In this document: piece by piece, positions 34,044 through 47,537 of the stretch
How positions within the stretch are numbered: the stretch's first letter is position 1
Layout of the letters: each line of letters starts with the position of its first letter
Origin: CAVXNP01 sp963763305
GTDB taxonomy: Bacteria > Pseudomonadota > Gammaproteobacteria > Xanthomonadales > Rhodanobacteraceae
Reading direction: 5' to 3'
Assembly: GCA_963763305.1 (NCBI GenBank)
Contig: CAVXNP010000001.1
Span: 2,914,001-2,978,000, forward strand
DNA length: 64,000 bases
Program-made: the position numbers and the translations under genes
Notes under the pieces: generated by a model
Database searches by the model: none
Seen by the model: only the letters and a program-made list of their open reading frames with translations
What the model was told of the DNA's origin: nothing

Positions 34044-35019
34044 ATGAAGCAGCTTGGATGGTGGATGGGCTTGAGCGTGGCACTGGCGGCAGCCGGCTGC
34101 GCACAGGCAGGCGAACTGCTCGGGCCGGGCGTGATCTCCACCGGCCTGCAGGAGACCTCGGCGAGCTTCTCGCCCTCGGGCGACACGGTCTATTTCATGC
34201 GCTCGGACTTCAGCGAGTCGGATGACACCATCCTGATGTCCACACGGCGCGATGGGCGCTGGTCGACGCCACGCATCGCGCCGTTCTCCGGGCGCTGGCA
34301 TGATTCGGAGCCGGCCGTGAGTCCCGATGGCACGCGGCTGTACTTCGTCTCCAACCGCCCGCCGCAGCCTGGTGCGCCGCCGGTCACCGCCCACTTCGGT
34401 GGCCATCAATTCGCAGGCAAGAATCTTTGGTACGTCCAGCGCGGCGGGAACGGCCAGTGGGGCGCGCCGGTACATGTCGAGGGAGCGCTCAACGACGGCG
34501 GCATGATCTACAACCCGTCGGTGGCGGCCAATGGCGACATCTACTTCTCCGCCCATCGCGAGGATTCGGGCCGGGCCTACCAGATCTACGTGGTGCATCC
34601 GCAAGGCAACGGCTATGGCGACCCGCAGCAGGTGCCGCTGGGCGACGTGGCGAACAACCGGATGGATCCGGCGATCGACCCGAAGGGACGCTTCCTGGTT
34701 TACGCCGGCAACGAGGGCGATTCGCTCGGCAGCGCCGACCTGTACATCGCCTTTCGCCAGGCCGATGGCAGTTGGGGCAAGCCCGAGCATCTGCCCGGCG
34801 AGGTCAACAGCGACAAGCTGGAGAACGCACCCTCGCTCGGTCGCCACTTCGGTGAGCTGTACCTATCCAGCGCGCGCCGCGACCCGGTGTCACTTTCCCA
34901 AGCCGGCGGGAGGTTTCGCGGCACTGCAGGCGAGCCTGCGCCAGCCGTTGAACGGCTCGCGCAACGTCTGGCGCTTCGACATCGGCGATGTGCTGCGCGC
35001 GCACGGCATCACCCGCTGA
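34044..35019 (+). CDS. PD40/WD40-like beta-propeller lipoprotein (one frameshift)
   Basis: From the ATG at 34044 the frame is open with a lipoprotein-like signal (LSVALAAAGC). TolB-type PD40 repeats follow: SASFSPSGDTVYFM, SEPAVSPDGTRLYFVSN, NPSVAANGDIYFSAHR, DPAIDPKGRFLVYAGN and APSLGRHFGELYLSS. Near 34888-34897 the frame is lost; the natural C-terminus (KPAGGFAALQASLRQPLNG, then IGDVLRAHGITR) continues in the +1 frame to a TGA at 35017-35019. The 976-base span is one base more than a multiple of three, as a single inserted base would give. The protein is probably periplasmic; function unknown. This is the first damaged gene of the frameshift-rich region. Confidence 0.75.
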
Positions 35020-35193
35020 AACCGGCCGGCATGGCGGGCGATGCACGGCCTGCTCGGCCGCGGGTCGATTACCGCCACGGCAGCTTTTGACGGCATCGGG
35101 GCGCGAGGCATAGCATCGGCGCGCTCGCTGTTTTCCCCGGAGGAAAACCATGCCTCGCGTTCCGTTCTGTCCCGCCCGGCGGTGCCGCGGCGG

Positions 35194-35867
35194 ATGTACC
35201 CGTGGGTGCCGCTGGCCATCGGACTGGCCGTGTTTGCCGGCTTCGCGCAGACCTATTACCTGAAGTTCGCCTTCGCCCAGCCGGCAATGCCGCTGCTGGT
35301 GCATCTGCATGGATTGCTGATGAGTGCCTGGGTGATGCTGTTCGCCAGCCAGACCTGGCTGGTGGCACCGCCAGGTCGACCTGCACCGTCGGCTGGGTAT
35401 GGCCGGCACGGCGATGGTGGCGCTGATTCCGGTGATCGGATTCGATGACCGCGATCAGGCCGCGCGGCTGGGCCACACGCCCGGGCCGCCGCCGCTGGTG
35501 TTTCTCACCGTGCCGCTGTTCAGTGTGGTGGTGTTCACCGCGCTGGCCGGCGCCGCGCTGGTGCTGCGCCGTCGCACCGACTGGCATCGCCGGCTGATGC
35601 TGGCGGCGACGCTGAATCTGCTGCCGCCGGCGCTGGGCCGTATGGGACCGCTGTACCTGCATCTGCCCGGCCTGCCGTTCGCCTTCGGCGTGACCGACCT
35701 GGTCTTGCTGGGTGCGGCGGCCTACGACACGCTTGCAGCATCGCCGGCTGCATCCGGCGTTTGCCTGGGGCGTCGGGCTGACCCTGGGCTGGGAAGTGGC
35801 GGCGATTTCACTGGGCTCGACCGCTGGCTGGCTGGCGGTGGCGCGCTGGTTGACCGGCGTGGGCTGA
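35194..35867 (+). pseudogene. Small multi-span membrane protein, frameshifted
   Basis: A hydrophobic protein of about 225 residues can be rebuilt from three frames. MYPWVPLAIGLAVFAGFAQ to FASQTWLV runs from the ATG at 35194 to about 35370. RLGMAGTAMVALIPVIGFDD to LLGAAAYDTL runs to about 35730. WGVGLTLGWEVAAISLGSTAG then runs to the TGA at 35865. There are five or six membrane spans. I do not recognise a characterised family. The two shifts match the pattern of the surrounding region and may be sequence errors. Confidence 0.6.
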
Positions 35868-35910
35868 TGCGCTGCGCCGGCTGGGCGGTGGCGCTCGACC
35901 GGCTCGCGGC

Positions 35911-36351
35911 CTTCGCGGCTGAAGCCGCTCCTACAGGCGCTTGGCGCGTCGGTCCTGCGCAGGCAGGCGTGCGGGTGCCGAGAAGTGGGACTCGCTGGCG
36001 CTCCGATATCACGGGGATTGCGTGGCGCGGGCTTATACCGGCGCCCTTTTGTAGGAGCGGCTTCAGCCGCGACACGCACGCCTTGCGCCAGCTTCGCGGG
36101 TGAACGGCTGCCGGCCGCCCTGCGGCCTTCGCGGCTGAAGCCGCTCCTACAGGCGTCTGGCGCGTCGGTCCTGCGCAGGCAGGCGTGCGGGTGCCAGAGA
36201 AGTGGGACTCGCTGGCGCTCCGATATCACGGGGATTGCGTGGCGCGGGCTTATACCGGCGCCCTTTTGTAGGAGCGGCTTCAGCCGCGACACGCACGCCT
36301 TGCGCCAGCTTCGCGGGTGGACGGCTGCCGGCCGCTGCGCGGCCTTCGCGG
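35911..36351. repeat. REP-family A block with 217-bp tandem unit
   Basis: Elements GCGGCTGAAGCCGCTCCTAC and their inverse GTAGGAGCGGCTTCAGCCGC alternate. The unit repeats with a 216-217 bp period (inverted arms at 35911 and 36127, direct arms at 36051 and 36268, and a third start at 36344 that is truncated), so about 2.1 copies. The spacer DNA between arms is nearly identical in both copies. It lies just past the end of mutS. Confidence 0.85.
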
Positions 36352-36403
36352 CTACGGCCGCTGGGAAGGTTCCAGCCGCACTTTCGCGCGGATTTTCACG
36401 GAG

Positions 36404-39003
36404 CTACTGCAGCGCCTTGAGCCGGTACAGCGCCTCGAGCGCTTCGCGCGGGGTCAGCGCGTCCGGGTCGATTGTTTCCAGCGCGCTGCTCCACCGCCGG
36501 CGGCGCCGGCGGCGCGAACAGCCCCAGCTGCGGCGACGGTGCCTGGCCGGCGGTGCCGCCGGCATGCGCATGCATGCCGCTGTTCCAGCTCGGCCAGGGT
36601 GCGCCGGGCGTCGGCGATCACCGACTTGGGCAGGCCGGCCAGGGCGGCCACCTGCAGGCCGAAGCTGCGGTTGGCCGGGCCGTCCTTGACCGCGTGCATG
36701 AACACCAGTTGCTCGCCGTATTCGACCGCGTCCAGGTGCACGTTGGCGATGCCGGCGATATTCCCCGGCCAGCTCGGTCAGTTCGAAATAGTGGGTGGCG
36801 AACAGGGTGAAGGCGCGGTTGTGCGTGGCCAGGTGCACCGCGGCGGCGCGCGCCAGCGCCAGGCCGTCGTAGGTGCTGGTGCCGCGGCCGACTTCGTCCA
36901 TCAGCACCAGGCTGTGCGGCGGTGGCGTTGTGCAGGATGTTGGCCGTCTCGCTCATCTCCACCATGAAGGTGGATTGCCCGCGCGAGAGGTCGTCGCCGG
37001 CGCCGATGCGGGTGAAGATGCGATCGATCGGGCCGATCACCGCGCTGCTCGCCGGCACGTAGCTGCCGATATGCGCCAGCAGCACGATCAGCGCGTTCTG
37101 GCGCATGTAGGTGGACTTGCCGCCCATGTTCGGGCCGGTGATGACCAGCATGCGGCGGGCGTCGTCGAGCTTCAGGTCGTTGGGCTCGAACGGTTCGTCG
37201 CGCACCTTTTCGACCACCGGATGGCGGCCGCGCTCGATCAGCGATGCCGGGCACGTCGGTGAGTTCGGGGGCGTTCCAGTCCAGCGCCTCGGCGCGTTCG
37301 GCCAGGACGGCCAGCACGTCCAGCTCGGCCATGGCGGCGGCCGCGATCTTGAGCGGCTCGAGTCGCTCGGTGAGGCTGTCGAGCAGCGCCTCGTACAGCG
37401 CGCGTTCGCGCATCAGCGAGCGCTCGCGGGCGGAAAGCACCTTGTCCTCGAACGCCTTGAGTTCCTCGGTGATGTAGCGCTCGGCGTTCTTGGTGGTCTG
37501 GCGGCGGGTGTAGTGCGTCGGCGCCTTGTCGGCCTGCGCCTTGCTGATCTCGATGTAGTAGCCGTGCACGCGGTTGTAGCCGACCTTCAGCGTGCTGATG
37601 CCGCTGGCGGCCTTCTCGCGTTCCTCCAGTTCGACCAGGAACTGGTCGGCGTGGGTGGACAGCCGGCGCAGTTCGTCGAGCTCGGCGTCGTAGCCGTCGG
37701 CGATCACGCCGCCGTCGCGTTGCAGCACCGGCGGCTGCGCCACGATGGCGGCGGTCAGCAGGGCGGCGGTGTCGGCGTGGTCGCCGATGCGCTGGGCCAG
37801 CTCGGCCAGCAGCGGGCTGCGCTCGAGCAGGCCGTCGCGATCCAGCACTGTGGCCGCAATCTCCGGCGCAGCGGCAAGACCGTCCCGCAGGGTGGACAGG
37901 TCGCGCGGGCGCGCCGAGCGCAGCGCCACGCGGGCCAGGATGCGCTCCAGGTCGCCGACGCCGCGCAGTTTCTCGCGCAGGCGGTTCGTGCCGACGTGCA
38001 TCGATCAGCGCCCCGATCGCCTGGTGGCGTGGCCGCAGCACCGTCGCGCGAGCGCAGCGGGCGGTGCAGCCAGCGGCGCAGCAGGCGCGCGCCCATCGGC
38101 GTCACCGTCTCGTCCAGCACGCCCAGCAGGGTGTGCTCGCGTGCGGCCGCTGGGGTGGCTGTCCAGCTCCAGGTTGCGGCGGGTGGCCGCGTCCAGCGCG
38201 ATGGTCTCGCTGGCGCTTTCGACCGCCATGCCGGTCAGGTGCGGCAGCGCGCTCTTCTGGGTCTCCTCGACGTAGCCCAGCAGGCAGCCGGCCGCGGCAA
38301 TGGCCAGCGACAGGTTCTCGCACGCCGAAGCCGGCCAGGTCGCGGGTGCCGAAGAAGCGGTTCAGCGCGCGCTGCGCGGCGTCGCTCGTCGAAATGCCAC
38401 GGCGGCCGCTTGCGCAGGCCGGGCAGGGTGCTGACCAGGCGCGGCCAGCTGACGTCCTCGCCGACCAGCGTCTCGGCCGGCTGCAGCCGCGCCAGCTCGG
38501 CCGCCAGCGCTTCGGCGTCGGGCACCTCGCTGAGCAGGAAGCGGCCGCTGGACAGGTCCACCCAGGCCAGCCCGTAGGCCTTGCTGGCGCCGGCATGGAT
38601 CGCCAGCAGCAGGTTGTCGCGGCGCTCCTCCAGCAGCGCCGCGTCGGTCACCGTGCCGGGGGTGACGATGCGCACCACCTTGCGCTCGACCGGGCCCTTG
38701 GACGTCGCCGGATCGCCGATCTGCTCGCAGATCGCCACCGACTCGCCCAGCCGCACCAGCCGCGCCAGGTAGTTTTCCGCCGCGTGGTAGGGCACGCCGG
38801 CCATCGGGAATCGGGGCGCCGGCGGACTGGCCGCGCTGGGTCAGGGTGATGTCCAGCAGGCGCGCCGCCTTGCGCGCGTCGTCATAGAACAGCTCGTAGA
38901 AATCGCCCATGCGGAAGAACAGCAGCACGTCCGGGTGCGCTGCCTTGGCCGACAGGTACTGGCGCATGAACGGGGTGTGCTGGCGAGATCGATCTTGGCT
39001 CAT
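36404..39003 (-). pseudogene. mutS: DNA mismatch repair protein MutS, about eleven frameshifts
   Basis: All MutS regions are present in order on the minus strand but spread over three frames. The N-terminal mismatch-binding domain has LLFFRMGDFYELFYDDA (with the F-x-E motif) and GAPIPMAGVPYHAAENYL. The connector, lever and clamp regions include TLKVGYNRVHGYYIEISKAQ and APTHYTRRQTTKNAERY. The ATPase has VITGPNMGGKSTYMRQ (Walker A), STFMVEMSETANIL, LMDEVGRGTSTYDGLA and LFATHYFELTELA. Shifts fall near 38810, 38390, 38325, 38145, 38030, 38000, 37243, 36922, 36765, 36575 and 36500. The 2600-base span equals the normal 860-870 codons. Those I could inspect are one-base gains, so sequence error is likelier than real loss. 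A true mutS defect would make a mutator strain. Confidence 0.88.
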
Positions 39004-39092
39004 GCAATCAGGTCTTGGCGGGATCGTGCGGAACCGGTAGAACGGTGCCTTCGCGTCTGGTGAGCCGACGCATTCAAGCTGGAGAGTCTCGC

Positions 39093-39604
39093 ATGGAGTT
39101 GTCCTCCGTTCCTACCGATGTCGAGCTGGTGGCGCTGGCGCGGGAGGTCGGCCAGGCGGTGCAGCAGCAGCGGTTGATGCTGGTAACCGCCGAATCGTGC
39201 ACCGGCGGCTGGATCGCCAAGGTGCTGACCGACCTGCCGGGTAGCTCGGCCTGGTTCGAGCCGGCGTGGTGGCCTACAGCTACGAGGCCAAGGAGGCCTT
39301 GCTGGGGGTCAACCCGCGCACGCTCGAGAGCGCCGGTGCGGTCAGCGAGGAGACTGTGCTGGAGATGGTTTCCGGCGCGCTGGCGCGGCTCGGGCGCGGG
39401 CGTGGCGGTGGCGGTCACCGGCATCGCCGGTCCCGGCGGCGGCACTGCCGGGCAAGCCGGTGGGCACGGTCTGGATCGGCTGGAAGCGCCGCGGCGGCTA
39501 TGCGCATGCGCGGTTGTTCCATTTCACCGGTGATCGCGAGGCAGTCCGTCGGCAGAGCGTGGCGGCGGCGCTCATCGGCGTGCGGCAAGGCGCTGACAGA
39601 CTGA
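39093..39604 (+). pseudogene. pncC: Nicotinamide-nucleotide amidohydrolase PncC (CinA C-terminal family), frameshifted
   Basis: From the ATG at 39093: ALAREVGQAVQQQRLMLVTAESCTGGWIAKVLTDLPGSS, then GVVAYSYEAKEALLGV, SEETVLEMVSGALARLG, GVAVAVTGIAGPGGGT and PVGTVWIGWKR. These pieces form the PncC/CinA-C domain with the catalytic S in AESCTGG. Three shifts (near 39258, 39390 and 39447) are needed to join them, and the end is uncertain (TGA at 39602 chosen). The enzyme deamidates nicotinamide mononucleotide to NaMN for NAD recycling. Its position between mutS and recA is common in gammaproteobacteria. Confidence 0.82.
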
Positions 39605-39755
39605 TCGGTATCCGCCTTCCGGCGGCGCTTGCCCGGTGTGGGATAATCGAAGCACGGATTGGGTCGCTCGATCCGGCGCGATCGCAGATCGCAGCCGGTG
39701 AGATCGCGACCGGTCATGATCCTCCTCATTCAACCGCCACACCGGGATTCCCACG

Positions 39756-40807
<1,052 letters not shown>

Positions 40808-40898
40808 TCCGCGCGTGCCCGACGGCATGCCGGCATGTGCGTCACCCGGACAGCCGGTCGATTGCCGACCGGCTGCCTTGCTGTGCGGCGGCCTCCGC

Positions 40899-41394
40899 AT
40901 GAAGCGCCGGGCCCGGGACAAGGCGGACAAGCCGCGGCGCAGCGCCTACGACAAGGCGCTGGGCCTGCTGGCGCGGCGCGAGCACTCGCGGCGGGAGCTG
41001 AAGACCAAGCTTGCGCCAGGGCGGTTACGAAGGCGACGAAGCCGTCGAGGCGCTCGAGCGCCTGGGCGAGCAGCACTACCAGGACGACGAACGCTTCGCC
41101 GGCTCGCTGGTGCGCAGCCGGATCGCCCAGGGCTACGGCCCGATGCGCATTGCGCCTGGAGCTGCGCAGCCACGGCCTGGCCGACGCCCGGATCGCGAAC
41201 TGCTGGACGCGGCCGAGGCCGACTGGGATGATCTGGCCCGCGCGCAGCTGCGTCGCCGCTACGGTGGCAAGGGCGCGGCGGACCTCGCCGAGCGCGCCCG
41301 GCGCGCGCAGTTCCTCTTGCGCCGCGGCTTTTCGGCCGCCACAGTTAGGACATGTTACCCACGCCGACGTGGACGACGCGGCCGACGCGATTGA
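40899..41394 (+). pseudogene. recX: Regulatory protein RecX, frameshifted
   Basis: The pieces ARDKADKPRRSAYDKALGLLARREHSRRELKTKL, LRQGGYEGDEAVEALERLGEQHYQDDERFAGSLVRSRIAQGYGPMRI, LRLELRSHGLADARI, ELLDAAEADWDDLARAQLRRRYGG and RAQFLLRRGFSAATVRHVTHAD make a full RecX of about 165 residues. They require at least three or four frame changes (about 41022, 41152, 41195 and near 41345). The exact end is uncertain; the TGA at 41392 is chosen. RecX caps RecA filaments and follows recA directly, as in most proteobacteria. Confidence 0.82.
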
Positions 41395-41461
41395 TTCCAG
41401 CAATCGGCGGCAGCGTCGCCGCGGCGTGGCCTTTTCGTCTGGACACGCCATAAGCCGCCGC

Positions 41462-44110
<2,649 letters not shown>

Positions 44111-44143
44111 GGTGAACCGGCCATTTACCGGCGCTGAAATCCG

Positions 44144-44173
44144 TTGCGCAGGGGCTCCACGCTCCGCTAGTAT
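44144..44173 (+). promoter_or_regulatory. Candidate csrA promoter
   Basis: TTGCGC at 44144-44149 and TAGTAT at 44168-44173 with an 18-base spacer, just past the alaS stop. It would give csrA a leader of about 190 bases. The match to sigma-70 consensus is moderate. Confidence 0.4.
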
Positions 44174-44366
44174 CAAGCGAATGTCGGCAGCGTCCACCGG
44201 GCCGTTGCCGCTCCCGAGGGGTTGATGAACCTCGGTTGTGAGTGCCGGGGAAGGCGGTAGGGCCTTTGACGGACGGTATCGTCGAACTTTCTGTGATGGA
44301 ACTCAGGGGTGAGGTTTCATCAACAGTGGGGCCTGAAACTCGAACGTTTCCATGGAGTAACAATTT

Positions 44367-44567
44367 ATGTTGATTCTGACCCGCAGGGTCGGCGAAACCC
44401 TGATGATCGGCGACGAGGTGACCGTCACCGTTCTAGGCGTAAAGGGCAACCAGGTGCGCATAGGCATCAATGCCCCCAAGGATGTTGCCGTCCATCGCGA
44501 AGAAATCTATCAGCGCATCAAGGGCGAGAACGAGCCCGCTGGCAACGCGCCCGATGCGTCCAGCTAG
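44367..44567 (+). CDS. csrA: Carbon storage regulator CsrA
   Basis: 66 residues. It begins MLILTRRVGETLMIGDEV and contains GVKGNQVRIGINAPKDVAVHREEIYQRI, the universal CsrA core with R44-type RNA-binding arginine in VHREE. A short Glu/Pro/Ala tail follows. A homodimeric post-transcriptional regulator that binds GGA motifs in leaders of target mRNAs and is titrated by Csr-type small RNAs. The start has a weak ribosome site (GGAGTAAC). Placement between alaS and tRNA-Ser is the classical order. It is undamaged, unlike the genes before it. Confidence 0.98.
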   Translation: MLILTRRVGETLMIGDEVTVTVLGVKGNQVRIGINAPKDVAVHREEIYQRIKGENEPAGNAPDASS

Positions 44568-44659
44568 GCGCGAATTTCCATTGAAGCTCTAAAAAGCTTT
44601 ACCTCGACGCCGCCGGTCGTTATCCTTGCCGGCTTCCGCAGCAATGCGGGAAAAAACAC

Positions 44660-44752
44660 GGAGAGATGCCCGAGCGGCTGAAGGGGCTCCCCTGCTAAGG
44701 GAGTATAGGGTCAAAAGCCTTATCGAGGGTTCGAATCCCTCTCTCTCCGCCA
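44660..44752 (+). tRNA. tRNA-Ser (anticodon GCU)
   Basis: 93 bases including an encoded CCA. The acceptor stem is GGAGAGA/TCTCTCC, with a D-arm around GCCCGAGCGGCTGAAGGGGC, anticodon loop CTGCTAA with GCT, the long variable arm of a class II tRNA (TATAGGGTCAAAAGCCTTAT) and T-loop GGTTCGAATCC. It reads AGC/AGU serine codons. Confidence 0.97.
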
Positions 44753-44801
44753 GATACGCAAGACGCCCCGCAAGGGGCGTTTTGCGTATCTGGCGGAGAG
44801 A
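44742..44801. repeat. 28-bp inverted repeat that includes the tRNA-Ser 3' end
   Basis: Arms 44742-44769 and 44774-44801 pair over 28 positions with one mismatch and a GCAA tetraloop. The left arm includes the last 11 bases of the tRNA (TCTCTCCGCCA). The inner part (ACGCCCC/GGGGCGT followed by TTT) can serve as the tRNA terminator; the outer part duplicates the tRNA acceptor strand in inverted orientation. Confidence 0.9.
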
Positions 44802-45600
44802 CGGTGGTGGACGAACCTTCTGTTCGACAAAATTGTCCGGAACAATTTTGGACAGCCGCAGGCTGGCCCTGGAGCGCGCAGCGCGGAAGGGTGAGGCCCA
44901 GGAGGGGCCGAACAATCCCTCGACACCCACACACCTCCGCGCACAACCCAAACCCCGGGGCGTTTTGCGTATCTGGCGGAGAGACGGTGGTGGACGAACC
45001 TTCTGTGATTTGGCGCATCCCGCGCCTCACCCTACGGGCCATCGGCTGCGCCGATGTTCGCTTCGGCATCCATGCCTGCGCGAGCGACGAATTGTCCGGA
45101 ACAAATCCGGACAGCCGAAGGCTGGCTCCGCAGCGCGCAGCGCGAAGGGGTGAGGCAAGGGAGCGTGGCTGGCGGAAGCCGACCGGCCTGCAAAGGCGCC
45201 TGCGCGGTCCATCTTCCCGCTGCTCCTTGACCCATAGCGTTGCTATGGGCCTGCGAACCATCGACAAGCTGTCCTCGCGCAGCCACCTTTTCGCCTCGGT
45301 CGTTTCCACCACCCACGCTCCCGGAAGGGCCGAACAATCCCTCGACACCCACACATCTCCGCGCACAACCCAAACGCCGGGCGTTTCGCGTATCTGGCGG
45401 AGAGACGGTGGTGGACGAACCTTCTGTGATTCGGCGCTTCCTGCGCCTCCCCCTTCGGGCCATCGGCTGCGTCGATGTTCGGTGTGGCATCCACGCCTGC
45501 GCGAGCGACAAAATTGTCCGGAACACATTCGGACAGCGAAGGCTGGCCCTGTTGGAGCATGGGGGAGGGCCGCTCGGGGGGCGGGCTCAAAGGAAGTGCC
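44774..45600. repeat. Decayed repeat block downstream of tRNA-Ser
   Basis: Three copies of a segment beginning GCGTATCTGGCGGAGAGACGG and running to GACGAACCTTCTGT occur with their GTATC at about 44786, 44969 and 45390. Each is followed by a near-palindromic TTGTCCGGAACAA motif (44833, 45090, 45515), and the first two by CCGAACAATCCCTCGACACC (44908, 45328). The copies differ in length (183 and 420 bases) through internal indels. Read on the minus strand, each begins like the 3' part of tRNA-Ser. Open frames here are by-products; I find no gene. Confidence 0.8.
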
Positions 45601-45856
45601 GCCGCTGCCCCACCTGTGGGAGCGGCTTCAGCCGCGACCCTGCTGCCGGTCACGTCGACGTCGCCGGTGGCGATCAAGGCTCAATCGCGAGCCCGGCGGG
45701 CAGGCGGAACCGCCCGGAGCTCATCGGACACCGTGGGGATGGCAATTGAACCGGGCAACGTGAGCGTGGCGGCTCCCTGGGTGGAAGAAGCTGTCGCGGG
45801 CGAAGGCGCTCCCACAAGTTGGCTTGCGGGTAGCGTGGGGCCCTGGGATCGGTGAG
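45601..45856. other. Intergenic interval with REP-family A element
   Basis: Contains one GTGGGAGCGGCTTCAGCCGCG element at 45616-45637 and a degenerate inverse near 45790-45813. No gene is evident between the repeat block and the acetyltransferase stop. Confidence 0.5.
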
Positions 45857-46426
45857 TCAGTGCTCGAGCAGGGCCTGCAGTGCCTCCGACCCTGCCAGGC
45901 TGCCAAACGGGACCACCGCAGCGGGCAGCGCGGCCGGTGCCTGGAGTTCCTTCTGCCACACGCCCGACGTCCCACCATTGGCCAAGCTTGTAGCCGGCCT
46001 TGCGCCACACACCGGCGGGAGCGAACCCCATGGACTCGTGCATGCGCACGCTGGCCTCGCCGGGCAGTGTGATCACGCCCATGGCCTGGTTGATGCCCTG
46101 CAGCGTCATCACCCGCAGCAGCACCCCGTAGAGCGTGCGCGCAACACCCCGCCGCTGCGCATCGGCATGCACGTAGATCGAGGTCTCGGCGATCCAGTCG
46201 TAGGCAGCGCGTTCACGGAAGCGGCCGGCATAGGCGTAGGCCAGCACCCGGCCGCGTTCCTCCCATACCAGCCATGGGTAGTGGGGCAGGCGCGCCTGCA
46301 TGCGTTCGCGCATGGTGCCCACGCCGATGGCAGCACGGTCTCGAAGGTGGCCACGCTGTCGCGCACCGATGGCGCATAGATGGCGTGGATCGCTTCGGCG
46401 TCCTGTTCGCGCGCGATGCGGATCAC
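45857..46426 (-). pseudogene. Phosphinothricin-acetyltransferase-like GNAT, two frameshifts
   Basis: From a GTG at 46426: IRIAREQDAEAIHAIYAPSVRDSVATFET, then MRERMQARLPHYPWLVWEERGRVLAYAYAGRF, SIYVHADAQRRGVARTLYGVLL (acetyl-CoA pyrophosphate loop), INQAMGVITLPGEASVRMHESMGF and GVWRKAGYKLGQWWDVG, then QKELQAPAALPAAVVPFGSL to the TGA at 45857. Shifts near 46327 and 45968 compensate, leaving exactly 190 codons, the normal length of the Pat/YncA N-acetyltransferase family. Probably detoxifies an amino-acid-like inhibitor such as methionine sulfoximine analogues. It is the last gene of a minus-strand group. Confidence 0.8.
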
Positions 46427-46442
46427 GGCAGAGGCCGCCCGT

Positions 46443-47055
46443 TCACTTCTGGTACTTCCAGTTGCGCTGCTTGCCCTCGGCCATCCAGGCCAGCGCATCG
46501 GCCAGTCGCCTGGCTGCGGGTCGCTTCGGTCTTGGCCGAAATGATCCAGTCGACGTACTCGCGTTGCGCGCTGGGGCTGAAGCCCTGATAGGTATTGCGG
46601 GCGGCGGCATGGGCTTCGCGGGCCAGCGCCGCGGCAAGGTCCTCCGGCACGGTCGGCGCCGGCCGTGGCGCCGCCCTGGCGCGCGCGGGCTTCGTTGCCA
46701 CGCTCGGTCAGCTCCATCGCCTTGCGCAGGTACGCCGCAAGCGCGGCCCGGGGGGAAGATCGTCCAGCGACGCCAGCTTGCCGAACTGCCCCATGCCGTC
46801 CGCGGCGCAGTCGCCGACGACTTCCTTTCCGCGCCAGAAGCCGAAGCCGCAGTGCTGCTTGAACGCGGCCATCATGCACAGAGGCGTGCCCTGATAGCTG
46901 AAAAACGGCATGCCCCATTTGATGCCTTCGGCGACCGTCGGACAGCTGGCATGCACCAGCTGGCGCAGGTGCTCCAGGATCGGTCGGGCAAAGTCGCCAG
47001 CCCGGGCGACGTAGTCATCGATACGCGGGTCGCGGACGCTCAATGGGACGCTCAC
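46443..47055 (-). pseudogene. YdeI/DUF1801-type protein, frameshifted
   Basis: From a GTG at 47055: VRDPRIDDYVARAGDFARPILEHLRQLVHASCPTVAEGIKWGMPFF, CGFGFWRGKEVVG, RAALAAYLRKAMELTERG, VPEDLAAALAREAHAAARNTYQGFSPSAQREYVDWIISAKTEATR and RLADALAWMAEGKQRNWKYQK. This is the DUF1801 domain plus the YdeI-type C-terminal helical region (bacteriocin-protection/OmpD-associated family), about 204 residues. Shifts near 46755, 46685 and 46510. The GTG overlaps the stop of the preceding acetyltransferase (GTGA), indicating translational coupling. Confidence 0.8.
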
Positions 47056-47537
47056 AAATCGCGGATATAGAAACGGTCGCAGCCGTGATGGCCGGTGCCG
47101 CCCATCGGGCTGCACAGCGTGCTGAAGCCGCTGCGCTTGTACAGCGTCTGCGCCCCGTCCATGCCGGTGAGCGTTTCCAGGTAACAGCGTTTGAAACCAT
47201 GGCCGCGCGCCGCGTCCAGGCAGCGTTGCATCATCGCCGCGCCGGCGCCGATGCCGCGCGCCTCGGGCAGGAAGTACATCTTGCGCAGCTCGCACACATC
47301 CGGGTCGCCGCCCTCCAGCGGCGCCACGCCGGCGCCGCCGATCACGCGGCCGTCGCGCTCGACCACGAAATAGCTGTGGCGGGGCCCGGCGTACGCGTCG
47401 TACATGCGGTCCACTTCGGCATCGTGGATCGCAAAGCCCGGTCCGTCGGCGCCGAATTCGGGCATCACGGTGCGGATGATGGCGGCGACGGCGGGCGCGT
47501 CGCGCGGTTCGATCGGGCGGATCAGGAAATCGGTCAT
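47052..47537 (-). CDS. GNAT-family N-acetyltransferase
   Basis: 161 residues and intact. GNAT core: FLIRPIEPRDAPAVAAIIRTVMPEFG, HSYFVVERDGRVIGGAGVAPL, ELRKMYFLPEARGIGAGAAMMQRCLDAARGHGFKRCYLET (R-G-x-G-A-G acetyl-CoA loop) and LYKRSGF. Its ATG overlaps the stop of the upstream amidohydrolase by four bases, and its own stop overlaps the next gene, so three genes form a tight coupled unit. Substrate unknown. Confidence 0.9.
   Translation of the reverse strand: MTDFLIRPIEPRDAPAVAAIIRTVMPEFGADGPGFAIHDAEVDRMYDAYAGPRHSYFVVERDGRVIGGAGVAPLEGGDPDVCELRKMYFLPEARGIGAGAAMMQRCLDAARGHGFKRCYLETLTGMDGAQTLYKRSGFSTLCSPMGGTGHHGCDRFYIRDL

Noticed and set aside
36404..39003. Genuine mutS pseudogene (mutator strain)
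   Set aside because: Neighbouring alaS and recA show the same kind of lesions, and the total length is preserved. Error is the simpler explanation.
39605..39755. LexA box upstream of recA
   Set aside because: I looked for CTG-N10-CAG and the Xanthomonas-type palindrome and saw no convincing match. Sequence errors here could hide one.
44367..44567. Horizontal transfer around csrA/tRNA-Ser
   Set aside because: csrA and alaS are in ancestral order and no integrase or foreign gene follows the tRNA. Only short repeats remain.
44695..45528. Open frames across the tRNA-Ser downstream block
   Set aside because: Their translations include segments read from the tRNA itself and from its decayed copies, a known source of false genes.
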